Counted from the first letter of the stretch, positions 8,092 to 16,388 are shown. The stretch: 35,539 bases of DNA from HGM13634 sp045537285 (GCA_045537285.1 JAZSPC010000043.1:1-35539), one strand, 5' to 3'. Numbers and translations: made by a program. The notes: generated from the letters alone by a model not told the origin.

Positions 8092-10302
8092 TTAATAAGA
8101 TAAAGTTACATTTATTATAGTTCCCTCTTCAACAGAGTTTCCATATTTTATACTTTGTTTAGAAACTATTCCAGTTCCAGTATAAGAGATATTTAAATTC
8201 TTTTGCTTTAAAGCAGTCTTTGCCTGAGTTAAAGTCATTCCAGCTAAATTAGGTACAGTTACAGAAGTTCTTGTAGAATTTTCCTCACTGTATAATAGAA
8301 CAACAGAGTCTTTAAGTAATTGTGTTCCAGATGATGGTACTTGTGTTGTTACTAATGTAGAATTTTTATTGCCTTCAAATGATATTACTGGTGTTAAGCC
8401 AGAATTTTTTAGTATTTTTTCTGCCTCAGTTACAGTTTTGTTAACAATATTTGGTACTGTAATTAAATTATTATTAGAACTAATACTTACTTCATCTGAT
8501 GTGATTCCTAAATAAGGTAAAACCTCAGATAATATATTAGACATTACAGGTCCTGCTATTGTACTACCTAAACTATTTGAAGAAGGTGTATTATATAAAA
8601 CAATTAGTGCAACTAATGATGGATTCTCTGATGGAGCAATAGCTAAGTATGATAAAGTATTTCCATTATCAGAACCAACTGCTGCTTCTGATGTACCTGT
8701 TTTACCAGCTATTGTATACCCTTTAACTGCACCTTTTTTACCAGTACCATTACTTACAACATATTCCATCATATCAATAACGCTATTAGCTGTTTCTTTT
8801 GATACAACTTGACGTATTTCATTTGGTTGAGTAGTTGTTACGCTACCTGTATCATTATTAACTATTTTGCTTACAATTTGAGGTTGTACTAATACACCAT
8901 CATTTGCAAGTGCAGATACAGCAGTAATTAATTGTAAAGGTGTTATATTGAATCTTTGACCAAACGACATTGTAGCAAGTTCGGTAGGCCCTATATTGTT
9001 CGTTTTATGGAATATACTTCCTTCCTCTCCTGGAAGAGATATACCTGTTTTATTAAATAACCCAAAAGCTTCAAAATATTTATAAAAAGTATCTACACCA
9101 ATGCGATTTCCTAATTGCATAAAAGCAGGGTTACATGAGTTTGATAAAGCTTCTGTTAATGTTTGATATTTATGTGGTTTAGTAGACCAACATCTAATTT
9201 TAGTACCACTAACGTTTTCATATGCATTACAGTAAAAATCTTGTGAAACATCTATTTCTGTAATATCTTCTTCTAATGCGATTGCAGAAACCAAAGTTTT
9301 AAATGTAGAACCTGGTTCATATAGATCAGAAACGTTCTTGTTTCTCCACATTTTATATAAAAAGTTAGTTCTTTCATCAGGAGTCATCTTGTCCCAATTT
9401 TTTATAGCTTTTTCTGTATTTGGAGTAAAAGGTTCATTTAAGTTATATGTAGGATATGAAGCCATTGCTAAAATATTTCCTGTTGATGGCTCCATTATAA
9501 TTCCGCTTGCATATTCACACTTGCCATCTTCAACAGCTTTTCCTATATATTCTTCAACAACAGACTGAATATTTACATCAATTGTTAAGTACACATCGTT
9601 ACCATTTTGGGCTTCAACATAAGTTGAATGGTTGTCAGAAATTTCACTGTTATTTAAATCCGTTCTTGTTATAATTTTACCAGAACGACCTGTTAATATA
9701 TTATCAAAAGATAATTCAATACCATTTAGCCCTTTATCTGTACCATAAGCACCAATTACTTGTGATGCAAGTGTGTCATATGGATAATATCTTTTATTAT
9801 CTTCATCTATATTAATTCCAACAGATATTTTATTTTCTGTCATCCATTTTTGTAATTCTTGTACTTTGTCATTTTCTACTTTTTTAATAATAGTTTCAAA
9901 AGATGATGTACTATTTACTTTTGTCAAAGTTTCTTCATAATCCAATTCAAAAATTTGAGATAATCCAGTAGCAACCAGTGTTTTATTTTGTTTAGATATT
10001 TTAGTTGGGTTTATTGATATAGTGTCTACTTTTTCGCTTTTAGCTAAATACTTACCATTTACATCTAAGATAGAACCTCTATCTGGACTTATTATTTTAC
10101 TAGCAGTTTGTTGCCTAAAAGCTCTTTCTTTTAACCACGCACCATCAATAAATTGTATCCAAAACAATCTAATTATTAATAGTATTAAAATTATTGTTGC
10201 TGCTCTAAGTACTATTTTAAGTTTTCGTGTTGGTAGAGATTTATCTATTGTGTTACTCTTTTTATTGGTTCTTTTTCTGTAATTTTTGTTATCATTTTTC
10301 AT
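8092..10302 (-). CDS. Class B penicillin-binding protein with two PASTA domains
   Basis: A peptidoglycan transpeptidase of 736 aa. It has a basic cytoplasmic tail (1-28), one membrane anchor (about 29-50), a dimerisation domain starting near PDRGSILD (73-80), then the transpeptidase domain with S332TFK335, S389CN391 and K534TG536. All three active-site motifs are intact. Two PASTA repeats (about 613-674 and 680-736) end the protein. This is the FtsI/PbpB/SpoVD architecture; SpoVD usually has one PASTA and PbpB two, but the gene is not in a division cluster, so I leave the symbol blank. The GGGAGG site lies 13 bases upstream of the ATG, rather far. It is transcribed divergently from rsmA. Confidence 0.93.
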   Translation of the reverse strand: MKNDNKNYRKRTNKKSNTIDKSLPTRKLKIVLRAATIILILLIIRLFWIQFIDGAWLKERAFRQQTASKIISPDRGSILDVNGKYLAKSEKVDTISINPTKISKQNKTLVATGLSQIFELDYEETLTKVNSTSSFETIIKKVENDKVQELQKWMTENKISVGINIDEDNKRYYPYDTLASQVIGAYGTDKGLNGIELSFDNILTGRSGKIITRTDLNNSEISDNHSTYVEAQNGNDVYLTIDVNIQSVVEEYIGKAVEDGKCEYASGIIMEPSTGNILAMASYPTYNLNEPFTPNTEKAIKNWDKMTPDERTNFLYKMWRNKNVSDLYEPGSTFKTLVSAIALEEDITEIDVSQDFYCNAYENVSGTKIRCWSTKPHKYQTLTEALSNSCNPAFMQLGNRIGVDTFYKYFEAFGLFNKTGISLPGEEGSIFHKTNNIGPTELATMSFGQRFNITPLQLITAVSALANDGVLVQPQIVSKIVNNDTGSVTTTQPNEIRQVVSKETANSVIDMMEYVVSNGTGKKGAVKGYTIAGKTGTSEAAVGSDNGNTLSYLAIAPSENPSLVALIVLYNTPSSNSLGSTIAGPVMSNILSEVLPYLGITSDEVSISSNNNLITVPNIVNKTVTEAEKILKNSGLTPVISFEGNKNSTLVTTQVPSSGTQLLKDSVVLLYSEENSTRTSVTVPNLAGMTLTQAKTALKQKNLNISYTGTGIVSKQSIKYGNSVEEGTIINVTLSY

Positions 10303-10342
10303 CAGTAGAAACTAACCTCCCGTAAGGAAATTTTACTATATC

Positions 10343-10371
10343 ATTTTATCTTAAAACCAAATAAATTGCAA
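10343..10371 (-). promoter_or_regulatory. Promoter of the PBP operon
   Basis: On the minus strand TTGCAA (10371-10366) is followed after 17 bases by TAAAAT (10348-10343). Its -35 lies five bases from the -35 of the divergent rsmA promoter. Confidence 0.72.
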
Positions 10372-10376
10372 TAACT

Positions 10377-10405
10377 TTGCCAAGAATAAAAAAATATGTT
10401 AAAAT
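10377..10405 (+). promoter_or_regulatory. Promoter of rsmA
   Basis: TTGCCA at 10377-10382 and TAAAAT at 10400-10405 have 17-base spacing, 40 bases upstream of the rsmA start. It is back to back with the PBP promoter. Confidence 0.7.
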
Positions 10406-10444
10406 ATAAATTAGTTATGTCTAAATTATAAGGAGTAATAATAA

Positions 10445-11299
10445 ATGAATAATATTTATGATGAAACTAAGTTCATTTTAAAAAAGTATGGAATTAGTGC
10501 TAATAAAAGTTTGGGGCAAAACTTTTTAATAAATGATGAAGTAGTAAAAGGTATTGTAGATAAAGCTGAAATTTCAAAAGATGATTTAGTTATCGAGATT
10601 GGACCAGGGTTAGGAACTTTGACTAAAGAATTATTAGAAAAAGCAGGTAAAGTTATTGCAATAGAAATTGATACTAGAATGATAGAAATATTAACAGACA
10701 GATTTAAGTTATATGATAATTTTGAATTAATAAATCAAGATGTTCTTAAAGTAGATTTAAGTAAATTGATACAAGAAAATTTAAGTATTGGTTTAAAATC
10801 AGCTAAAATAGTAGCGAATTTACCGTATTATATAACAACACCAATTATTATGAAATTATTGGAAGAAAATCTACCAATAGAATCAATAACTGTTATGATA
10901 CAAAAAGAAGTTGCAGATAGATTAATAGAAGTTCCAGGCGGCAAAAATACAGGAGCAATAACATATAGTGTATATTATTATGCGCAAGCAGAAGAGGTAT
11001 TAAAAGTAATGCCAAATTCATTTATACCAGAGCCTACTGTTGAGTCTAAGGTTATAAAACTAAAACTTAGAAAAGAAAAGGCAGTAGAAGTAAAAAACGA
11101 ACAATTAATGTTTAAAATTATAAAACACGCATTTATGCAAAGAAGAAAAACATTAGTAAATGCATTAGAAAAATGTGATATTTTTTCTTCAAAATCTCAA
11201 ATTTTAGAAATATTAGAAAATTTAGGATTAAACGACAAAGTTAGAGGAGAAGCCTTAACATTAGAAGATTATTGCAACATATCAAATTATATACATTAA
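10445..11299 (+). CDS. rsmA: 16S rRNA dimethyladenosine transferase RsmA (KsgA)
   Basis: RsmA dimethylates the two adjacent adenines of the 3'-terminal helix of 16S rRNA, a late step of 30S maturation; loss of the family gives kasugamycin resistance. The N-terminal KSLGQNFL (residues 21-28), the SAM-binding EIGPGLGTLT (51-60), the catalytic NLPYY motif (about 125-129) and the C-terminal QRRKTL are all present. The 284-aa length is normal. AGGAG at 10431-10435 precedes the ATG by 9 bases. No gene follows in an obvious operon; a separate promoter precedes the sortase gene. Confidence 0.96.
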   Translation: MNNIYDETKFILKKYGISANKSLGQNFLINDEVVKGIVDKAEISKDDLVIEIGPGLGTLTKELLEKAGKVIAIEIDTRMIEILTDRFKLYDNFELINQDVLKVDLSKLIQENLSIGLKSAKIVANLPYYITTPIIMKLLEENLPIESITVMIQKEVADRLIEVPGGKNTGAITYSVYYYAQAEEVLKVMPNSFIPEPTVESKVIKLKLRKEKAVEVKNEQLMFKIIKHAFMQRRKTLVNALEKCDIFSSKSQILEILENLGLNDKVRGEALTLEDYCNISNYIH

Positions 11300-11313
11300 T
11301 TAAATTATACGTC

Positions 11314-11342
11314 TTCCCAAAACATAAGTCTTATGGTATAAT
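11314..11342 (+). promoter_or_regulatory. Probable promoter of the sortase gene
   Basis: A perfect TATAAT at 11337-11342 is preceded after 17 bases by a weak -35, TTCCCA (11314-11319). It starts 15 bases after the rsmA stop. Confidence 0.55.
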
Positions 11343-11367
11343 ATATAGATGGAGGGAGCTTAGCTAA

Positions 11368-12153
11368 ATGAATCAGATTTTAATCAGTGAAAAAATATAT
11401 GTAACACCTGAATTAAAAAGAAACAAGAAACTATATAAAGTAAATTTTATAGTTTCTTTAATGTTGGCCATAATTTTATTTAGCTATTATGTTTATGCAG
11501 AATATAGAAGAAACGAATCAGATATATCAGAAGATATTTTAGCTGGAATAGAAATAGTAGAAACACCAGACAATGATTCAACTGTAAGATTTGAAAATGG
11601 AGTATTAGTTGTAGTATTAGATAGAGTTCCAGAAGATTCGGAAATTGAAGAAATAGAATTAGAAGAATTAATTGAAGCAAATAAAAATGCAGGTTCAAAA
11701 TTAGATACAAAAGTACATAAAACAAAAAAAGGAGCAAAATATACAACAGTAGCAGTAATAGAAATTCCAAAAATAAATATAATATATCCAGTAATATATA
11801 GTGAAGATACAAGTAATAAAACAACAGAAGATTTATTAAAAATTTCAGTAGTAAAATACTGGGGACCAGATGCAAATGAACAAGGAAACTTCTGTATAGT
11901 AGGTCATAATTACCATAATAAAAGATTTTTCAGTAAAGCATCGACATTGAAAAATGGAGATAGTATTTATTTAACAGATATAAATAATAGAACATTAGAA
12001 TATAAAGTATATGATAAATATGTAGTAGACCCAGATGACTTAAAATGTACAAGCCAATTAACAAATGGTGGGACAGAACTTACATTAATAACATGTACAA
12101 TGACTGGTAAACAAAGAACAATAGTAAAAGCAAGAGCAGTAAATGTAGATTAA
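11368..12153 (+). CDS. Sortase
   Basis: Sortases are membrane-anchored cysteine transpeptidases that join surface proteins to the cell wall or to pilins. This 261-aa protein has one N-terminal membrane segment (about 25-45), an acidic linker (50-110) and a C-terminal sortase fold. The catalytic triad is visible as His180 (VGHNYH), Cys243 (LITCT) and Arg250 (KQR). TLxTC-type spacing and the N-terminal anchor suggest a class D-like enzyme, but subclass assignment by eye is uncertain. GGAGGGAG lies 9 bases upstream of the ATG. No protein in the window carries an obvious C-terminal sorting signal, including the secreted glucosaminidase encoded next. Confidence 0.9.
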   Translation: MNQILISEKIYVTPELKRNKKLYKVNFIVSLMLAIILFSYYVYAEYRRNESDISEDILAGIEIVETPDNDSTVRFENGVLVVVLDRVPEDSEIEEIELEELIEANKNAGSKLDTKVHKTKKGAKYTTVAVIEIPKINIIYPVIYSEDTSNKTTEDLLKISVVKYWGPDANEQGNFCIVGHNYHNKRFFSKASTLKNGDSIYLTDINNRTLEYKVYDKYVVDPDDLKCTSQLTNGGTELTLITCTMTGKQRTIVKARAVNVD

Positions 12154-12188
12154 TTTGGTAATTTCTTGTAAATAACCCTAACAAATTG

Positions 12189-12232
12189 AAACCTTCTTTA
12201 AGTTATGTTAACATAATTTTAAGGAGGTTTTT
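12189..12232 (+). promoter_or_regulatory. Leader hairpin burying the ribosome binding site
   Basis: A stem of 18 pairs with one T-T mismatch (12189-12207 with 12212-12230, three G-U pairs) closes a UUAA loop. The whole ribosome binding site AAGGAGG (12221-12227) is in the 3' arm, 8 bases before the ATG. Five T's (12228-12232) end the structure, so it also resembles a terminator for the sortase gene. Either reading implies that translation or transcription of the downstream gene is conditional. Confidence 0.65.
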
Positions 12233-12235
12233 GTT

Positions 12236-14017
12236 ATGGATAGAAAAAACATTATATTAAAGATAACATCATTAGCAGTTACTTTATTTATTCTAGCATC
12301 ATTTGTTATGCCAGTAATTCTGCAAGCTTCTAGTCTAACAGATTCGGCTCAAAAAACAGTATTAAAAACAGTAGAAGATATAGAAAAATATATAGATGAA
12401 AGTAAATATCCAGGATATAAAGAAAGATTAATAGCATTAAAAGAAGCAAATCCTGATTGGAAATTTACTATATACTACACAGGATTAGATTGGAAAACAG
12501 TATTATACAATGAAACAAAAGGATTACATAGTAGAAGTTTAGTTCAAGGAAAAAACGGAGAATGGTTGTGCGATATATGTGGAACAAAGGTATATGATGC
12601 AGGTGGTTGGATGTGTGCATCTGAAAAAGCAGTAGCATATTTAATGGATACAAGAAATTATTTAACTGAAAATTACATATTCCAATTTGAGGAATTATCG
12701 TATGCCCCAGATACATATACAATATCAGGAATAGAAAAGGTATTAAACGGAACATTTATGTATCAAAAAAATATACAAGAATATTATAACAATCCAGAAT
12801 ATGAAGATATTACATTCTCTGAGGCAATAATGGATGCAGCAAACAGTAGTGGTGTAAGCCCATATTACTTAGCAGCAAGAATTAGACAAGAAGTGGGTGT
12901 AAATGGTTCTGCTTCAATTTATGGTACATATAAAGGTTATGAAGGAATATATAATTTTTACAACATAGGAGCAAACAGTGGAGAAGACCCAATAGGAAAT
13001 GGATTAAAATATGCATCAAACACTACAATGGGAAAATATTTATTACCATGGAATGATCCTGCAAAAGCAATAAAAGGTGGAGCAATATGGATATCAAGAA
13101 ACTATATTGCAGTAGGACAAGATACACTATATTTCCAAAAATATGATGTAGTAAACAATGGAACAGAATTATATAATCACCAATATATGCAAAATATATT
13201 TGCGGCAAGAAGTGAAGGAATTACAACATATAACACGTATAAAAGCATAGGATTATTAGATAATAACTATAATTTCATAATACCAGTATACGAGAATATG
13301 CCGGCACAAATATCATTAGAGCCTGGAACAATAATTGTAAAACCAGAATTAAATGAAAAAGTCCAATTAACAGGGGATAATGTATATGTAAGAAGTAATC
13401 CATCAACATCTGGGACAATTTTAGCTACACTTAAAAAATATACAATAGTAACAAGGATAGAAAAGAACAGTAGCTATGCAAATGGATACTATTGGGACAA
13501 AGTTAAATTATCAGATGGAACAGTTGGATATATAGTTACAAATTATTTATCAACAACAATAGTAGAAGCACCTGTTACAACAGAAAAAGTAAGAGTAAAT
13601 GCAAGTAGTGTTAGAGTAAGAAAAAACGCAACAACATCAAGTTCGATAGTAGCAACACTTGAAAAAAATACAGTAGTAACAAGATTAGAGAAAAAGGTTG
13701 CATATAAAAATGGATATTATTGGGATAAAATACAACTAGCAAATGGAACAATAGGATATATAGCAACTAATTATCTATCAAATATAACAACATCAGAAAC
13801 TATTACAACTACAACACAAACAGCAAAAGTAAATGTAAGTAAAGTAAATGTTAGAAAAAGTGCAACAACATCAAGCAAGAAAATTGCAACATTAAAAAAA
13901 GGAGCAAAAGTAACAATATTACAAAAGAAAGCAGCATACAAAAATGGATATTACTGGGATAAAGTAAAACTAGCAAATGGAACAATAGGATATATAGCAA
14001 CAAAATACTTATCTTAA
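12236..14017 (+). CDS. Secreted glucosaminidase-like protein with three SH3b repeats
   Basis: A 593-aa probable cell-wall hydrolase. It has a signal peptide (basic start, hydrophobic 9-30, cut near 31), a region of about 80 aa including a cysteine cluster (C112, C115, C127), then an endo-beta-N-acetylglucosaminidase-like domain whose SGVSPYYLAARIRQE segment gives the likely catalytic Glu219. Three SH3b domains follow (about 374-439, 448-513, 528-593), each with an NGYYWDK and a GYIxTxYLS block; copies 2 and 3 are the most alike. SH3b domains usually bind peptidoglycan. There is no LPxTG-like tail, so it is probably not a substrate of the upstream sortase. Its ribosome binding site is inside a hairpin. 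Confidence 0.87.
   Translation: MDRKNIILKITSLAVTLFILASFVMPVILQASSLTDSAQKTVLKTVEDIEKYIDESKYPGYKERLIALKEANPDWKFTIYYTGLDWKTVLYNETKGLHSRSLVQGKNGEWLCDICGTKVYDAGGWMCASEKAVAYLMDTRNYLTENYIFQFEELSYAPDTYTISGIEKVLNGTFMYQKNIQEYYNNPEYEDITFSEAIMDAANSSGVSPYYLAARIRQEVGVNGSASIYGTYKGYEGIYNFYNIGANSGEDPIGNGLKYASNTTMGKYLLPWNDPAKAIKGGAIWISRNYIAVGQDTLYFQKYDVVNNGTELYNHQYMQNIFAARSEGITTYNTYKSIGLLDNNYNFIIPVYENMPAQISLEPGTIIVKPELNEKVQLTGDNVYVRSNPSTSGTILATLKKYTIVTRIEKNSSYANGYYWDKVKLSDGTVGYIVTNYLSTTIVEAPVTTEKVRVNASSVRVRKNATTSSSIVATLEKNTVVTRLEKKVAYKNGYYWDKIQLANGTIGYIATNYLSNITTSETITTTTQTAKVNVSKVNVRKSATTSSKKIATLKKGAKVTILQKKAAYKNGYYWDKVKLANGTIGYIATKYLS
13357..14014 (+). repeat. Three tandem SH3b-encoding units
   Basis: Three in-frame units of roughly 195-205 bases each encode the SH3b domains. 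The DNA of copies 2 and 3 is nearly identical around the NGYYWDK to YIAT blocks, which suggests recent duplication or conversion. Confidence 0.8.
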
Positions 14018-14023
14018 AATTAA

Positions 14024-14061
14024 AATAACTCAAAGGTAAATAGCCTTTGGGTTATTTTTTT
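14024..14061 (+). terminator. Terminator of the glucosaminidase gene
   Basis: A 13-bp stem (14024-14036 with 14044-14056, one G-U pair) is followed by a T-run at 14055-14061. Confidence 0.9.
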
Positions 14062-14095
14062 ATTATCTGCATATACATTAATGAGGTGAGTTTTT

Positions 14096-14974
14096 TTGAG
14101 AAAAATTATTTTTAAAGGATGTGCAACTGCTATTGTTACTCCTTTTGATGAAAATGATAATATTAATTTTGATGAATTTAAGAAGTTAATAGATTTTCAA
14201 ATAGATAATAAAATTGATGGCATAGTAGTTTGTGGAACGACTGGTGAAGCATCAACATTATCAAAAGAGGAAAAAGAAGAATTAATTAAATATTGTGTAA
14301 AAGTTGTAAACAAGAGAGTACCTGTTATAGCAGGAGTTGGAAGCAATAATACAAAAACAGTTATTGAAAACGATGTTTATGCTAAAAAAATAGGAGTAGA
14401 TGGATTACTTATAGTTACTCCTTATTATAATAAAACTACGCAAAAGGGGCTTGTTGAACACTATAAAACTATTGCAGAGAACACAAGTCTGCCAATTATT
14501 CTATACAATGTACCAGGAAGAACTGGTGTAGATATCCAGCCTAATACGTATTTTGAATTATCTAAAATAAGGAATATAGTGGCAACAAAAGAAGCAAGTG
14601 GAGACATATCAAAAGTATTAAAGATAAGAAAACTATGTAAAGATAATTTAAATATATATTCAGGGAATGATGACCAAATAGTTCCAATATTATCACTTGG
14701 TGGAATTGGTGTAATTTCAGTTTTATCGAATATTATGCCTAAATATACAGTAGAAATGGTAAAAAAATATTTGAATGGTGAATTTAAGGAGTCCTCAAAA
14801 ATGCAAATAGAACTAGCGAATTTAATTGAAAATTTATTCAAAGAAGTAAATCCAATACCAATAAAAGAGGCCTTAAATATTTTGGGATTTAATTGTGGCA
14901 AGCCAAGACTTCCTTTAATAGAATGTAGTAAAGAGTTAAAAGAAAACCTTATATTAGAAATTAATAGATATTAA
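14096..14974 (+). CDS. dapA: 4-hydroxy-tetrahydrodipicolinate synthase
   Basis: DapA condenses pyruvate with aspartate semialdehyde, the first committed step to diaminopimelate and lysine, supplying cell-wall and spore precursors. The pyruvate-site GTTGEASTL (residues 47-55), Tyr137 (LYNVPGRTG, with Arg142) and the Schiff-base Lys165 (ATKEASGD) are present in a 292-aa protein of normal length. The start is TTG at 14096, supported by GAGGTGAG (14083-14090) and by the usual N-terminal FKGCATAIVTPF. I see no lysine riboswitch: only 34 bases separate it from the preceding terminator. Related NAL/KDG aldolases share the fold, but the motif set fits DapA. Confidence 0.94.
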   Translation: MRKIIFKGCATAIVTPFDENDNINFDEFKKLIDFQIDNKIDGIVVCGTTGEASTLSKEEKEELIKYCVKVVNKRVPVIAGVGSNNTKTVIENDVYAKKIGVDGLLIVTPYYNKTTQKGLVEHYKTIAENTSLPIILYNVPGRTGVDIQPNTYFELSKIRNIVATKEASGDISKVLKIRKLCKDNLNIYSGNDDQIVPILSLGGIGVISVLSNIMPKYTVEMVKKYLNGEFKESSKMQIELANLIENLFKEVNPIPIKEALNILGFNCGKPRLPLIECSKELKENLILEINRY

Positions 14975-15033
14975 CAAAAAAATAAAACTCTCATAAAATA
15001 TTAAGAGATTAATAATTTATGGAGGTTTTTTGC

Positions 15034-15714
15034 GTGGCAAGAATTTTAATATATAACAATGACACAAATAGAATGGAAACATATAATAGAGGCGAAAATG
15101 AGGCAATGCCATATAATACAAATGGTACTTTAAGAGTAAGAGAATTTAGAGGTTCTAGTAGAAGCAATACTTTGTGGACCACTAGAAATACAATGAGAGC
15201 ATGGAATTCAACAAGATATCTATATGGCGCCAGTATACCAGTAGGATTTGCGTTTAAAAGACCGTGGGAAGGTGGTCATGGGTTACAATCACAACACTAT
15301 GCAGGTGTAGCTTTTGATGTGGGTCAGACACTATCAAATGCACAAAGAAATAGATTAAGAAATACAGCAAGAAGTTCAGGAGTTTGGTCTTATGTAGAAC
15401 CTGCTAGTTTAACACCTACATGGGTTCATTTTGATAAAAGGAGTTTTCCATCTGCTTGCAGTAGTGGAGGATATCCATTAATAAGACAAGGAAGTAGAGG
15501 AGTATATGTGTTAATTGCACAAGATGATTTAAATACATTAGGATTTAGAACAGGTGGGTTAGATGGCGTATTTGGAGCTCAAACTAGAAATGCAGTAGCA
15601 GCATATCAAAGAAGTAGGGGTTTAACAGCAGATGGAATAGTTGGTTGCAATACTTGGTTATCACTTCAAGAAGATGTAGTTGGAAGAGGTAGAACAAGTA
15701 CTACAATTGATTAA
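15034..15714 (+). CDS. M15-like peptidase with a C-terminal peptidoglycan-binding domain
   Basis: A 226-aa protein. The middle part holds an M15 D,D-peptidase-like zinc motif: SQHYAGVAFDVG (His and Asp ligands) and later WVHFDK (His). The C-terminal 65 residues form a PG_binding_1 domain (RQGSRGVYV through DGIVGCNTWLSLQ). Start GTG 15034 is preferred to ATG 15019 because the GGAGG site (15021-15025) overlaps the latter. There is no signal peptide, so export may need lysis or another route; phage endolysins and mother-cell or spore enzymes look like this. A decayed fragment of a second copy lies 500 bases downstream. Confidence 0.82.
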   Translation: MARILIYNNDTNRMETYNRGENEAMPYNTNGTLRVREFRGSSRSNTLWTTRNTMRAWNSTRYLYGASIPVGFAFKRPWEGGHGLQSQHYAGVAFDVGQTLSNAQRNRLRNTARSSGVWSYVEPASLTPTWVHFDKRSFPSACSSGGYPLIRQGSRGVYVLIAQDDLNTLGFRTGGLDGVFGAQTRNAVAAYQRSRGLTADGIVGCNTWLSLQEDVVGRGRTSTTID

Positions 15715-15727
15715 TACTTTATAAAAG

Positions 15728-15759
15728 ATTTCTATTAAGTTATTAATAGAAATTTTTTT
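15728..15759 (+). terminator. Terminator of the M15-like gene
   Basis: An 11-bp perfect stem (15728-15738 with 15743-15753) with loop GTTA is followed by T's at 15753-15759. A similar terminator recurs at 16280-16313. Confidence 0.88.
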
Positions 15760-15760
15760 A

Positions 15761-15789
15761 TTGTGAAATGAGCAAGAATATGGTATAGT
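15761..15789 (+). promoter_or_regulatory. Promoter of the YqfO-like gene
   Basis: TTGTGA at 15761-15766 and TATAGT at 15784-15789 have 17-base spacing, 30 bases before the gene start. It abuts the preceding terminator. Confidence 0.65.
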
Positions 15790-15819
15790 AATATAGAAAA
15801 TAAAAATAGGAGAATGTAT

Positions 15820-16158
15820 ATGAATATTAATATAAAAAGAGTAAAAGTAATGGTAACAATACCTGCTGAAAATACAGAAGAAGTTAGAAACGCAATTTGT
15901 AATGAGGGAGCAGGAATCATAGGAAACTATACATACTGTACTATGTCTACAAAATGCATAGGAACTTTTAAACCCTTAGATGAAGCTAATCCATATATAG
16001 GAGAAAAAAACAAAATAGAATTTGTTGAAGAAGATAAATTAGAAGTAATATGTGATATTAATATTGTTAAAAGTATAATAAAAAGAATAAGAGAAGTTCA
16101 CCCATATGAAGAACCAGCAATAGATATAATACCTCTTATTAATGAAGAAGATTTGTAA
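15820..16158 (+). CDS. Stand-alone YqfO/NIF3-insert-like protein (COG3323-like)
   Basis: A 112-aa soluble protein. The pattern EEVRNAICNEGAGIIGNY, then CIGTFKPLDEANPYIG, then IREVHPYEEPAIDI matches the small PII/CutA-like domain inserted in YqfO/NIF3 proteins and also found alone. Its biochemical role is not established. Two in-frame ATGs six bases apart (15814, 15820) are possible; I prefer 15820 because the AGGAG site (15808-15812) is then 7 bases away. The gene has its own promoter and terminator. Confidence 0.82.
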   Translation: MNINIKRVKVMVTIPAENTEEVRNAICNEGAGIIGNYTYCTMSTKCIGTFKPLDEANPYIGEKNKIEFVEEDKLEVICDINIVKSIIKRIREVHPYEEPAIDIIPLINEEDL

Positions 16159-16172
16159 AATTCGATAATATA

Positions 16173-16204
16173 AAAAAAGATGGTTCCAAAAAACCATCTT
16201 TTTT
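16173..16204 (+). terminator. Terminator of the YqfO-like gene
   Basis: AAAAAAGATGGTT pairs with AACCATCTTTTTT around loop CCAAAA. An almost identical terminator occurs at 18167-18195, so the two bracket the 63-aa and HEXXH genes. Confidence 0.9.
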
Positions 16205-16225
16205 ATACCTGTAACGTCTATATAA

Positions 16226-16313
16226 TGATAAACATTCTTTTCCATCTGCTTGTAGTACAGGAGCATATGTGTATATTATAAAAGTTTCTACCAAATTAAT
16301 AGAAACTTTTTTT
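16226..16313 (+). pseudogene. Decayed fragment of a second M15-like gene plus its terminator
   Basis: Bases 16226-16268 align without gaps to 15432-15474 of the M15-like gene, with 34 of 43 bases identical by my count. Translation gives the same NDK/HSFPSACS block. It then jumps straight to a copy of that gene's terminator (16280-16313, stem around a 9-base loop, T-run 16307-16313). The peptidoglycan-binding domain and the gene's 5' part are missing. I infer a former paralogue reduced by deletion. Confidence 0.68.
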
Positions 16314-16359
16314 GTATGAAAGAATTATAAGGGGAAATATTACAATTATATTACATTTA

Positions 16360-16388
16360 TTGCAATCAAGGTATTCATATGATATTAT
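16360..16388 (+). promoter_or_regulatory. Promoter of the 63-aa/HEXXH pair
   Basis: TTGCAA at 16360-16365 and TATTAT at 16383-16388 are 17 bases apart, 43 bases upstream of the 63-aa gene. Confidence 0.65.

Noticed and set aside
11480..11875. Long minus-strand frame opposite the sortase gene
   Set aside because: Leu-rich shadow of the AT-rich plus-strand codons; no binding site and the plus-strand product is a clear sortase.
14062..14095. Lysine riboswitch before dapA
   Set aside because: Only 34 bases lie between the previous terminator and the start; no room for the aptamer.
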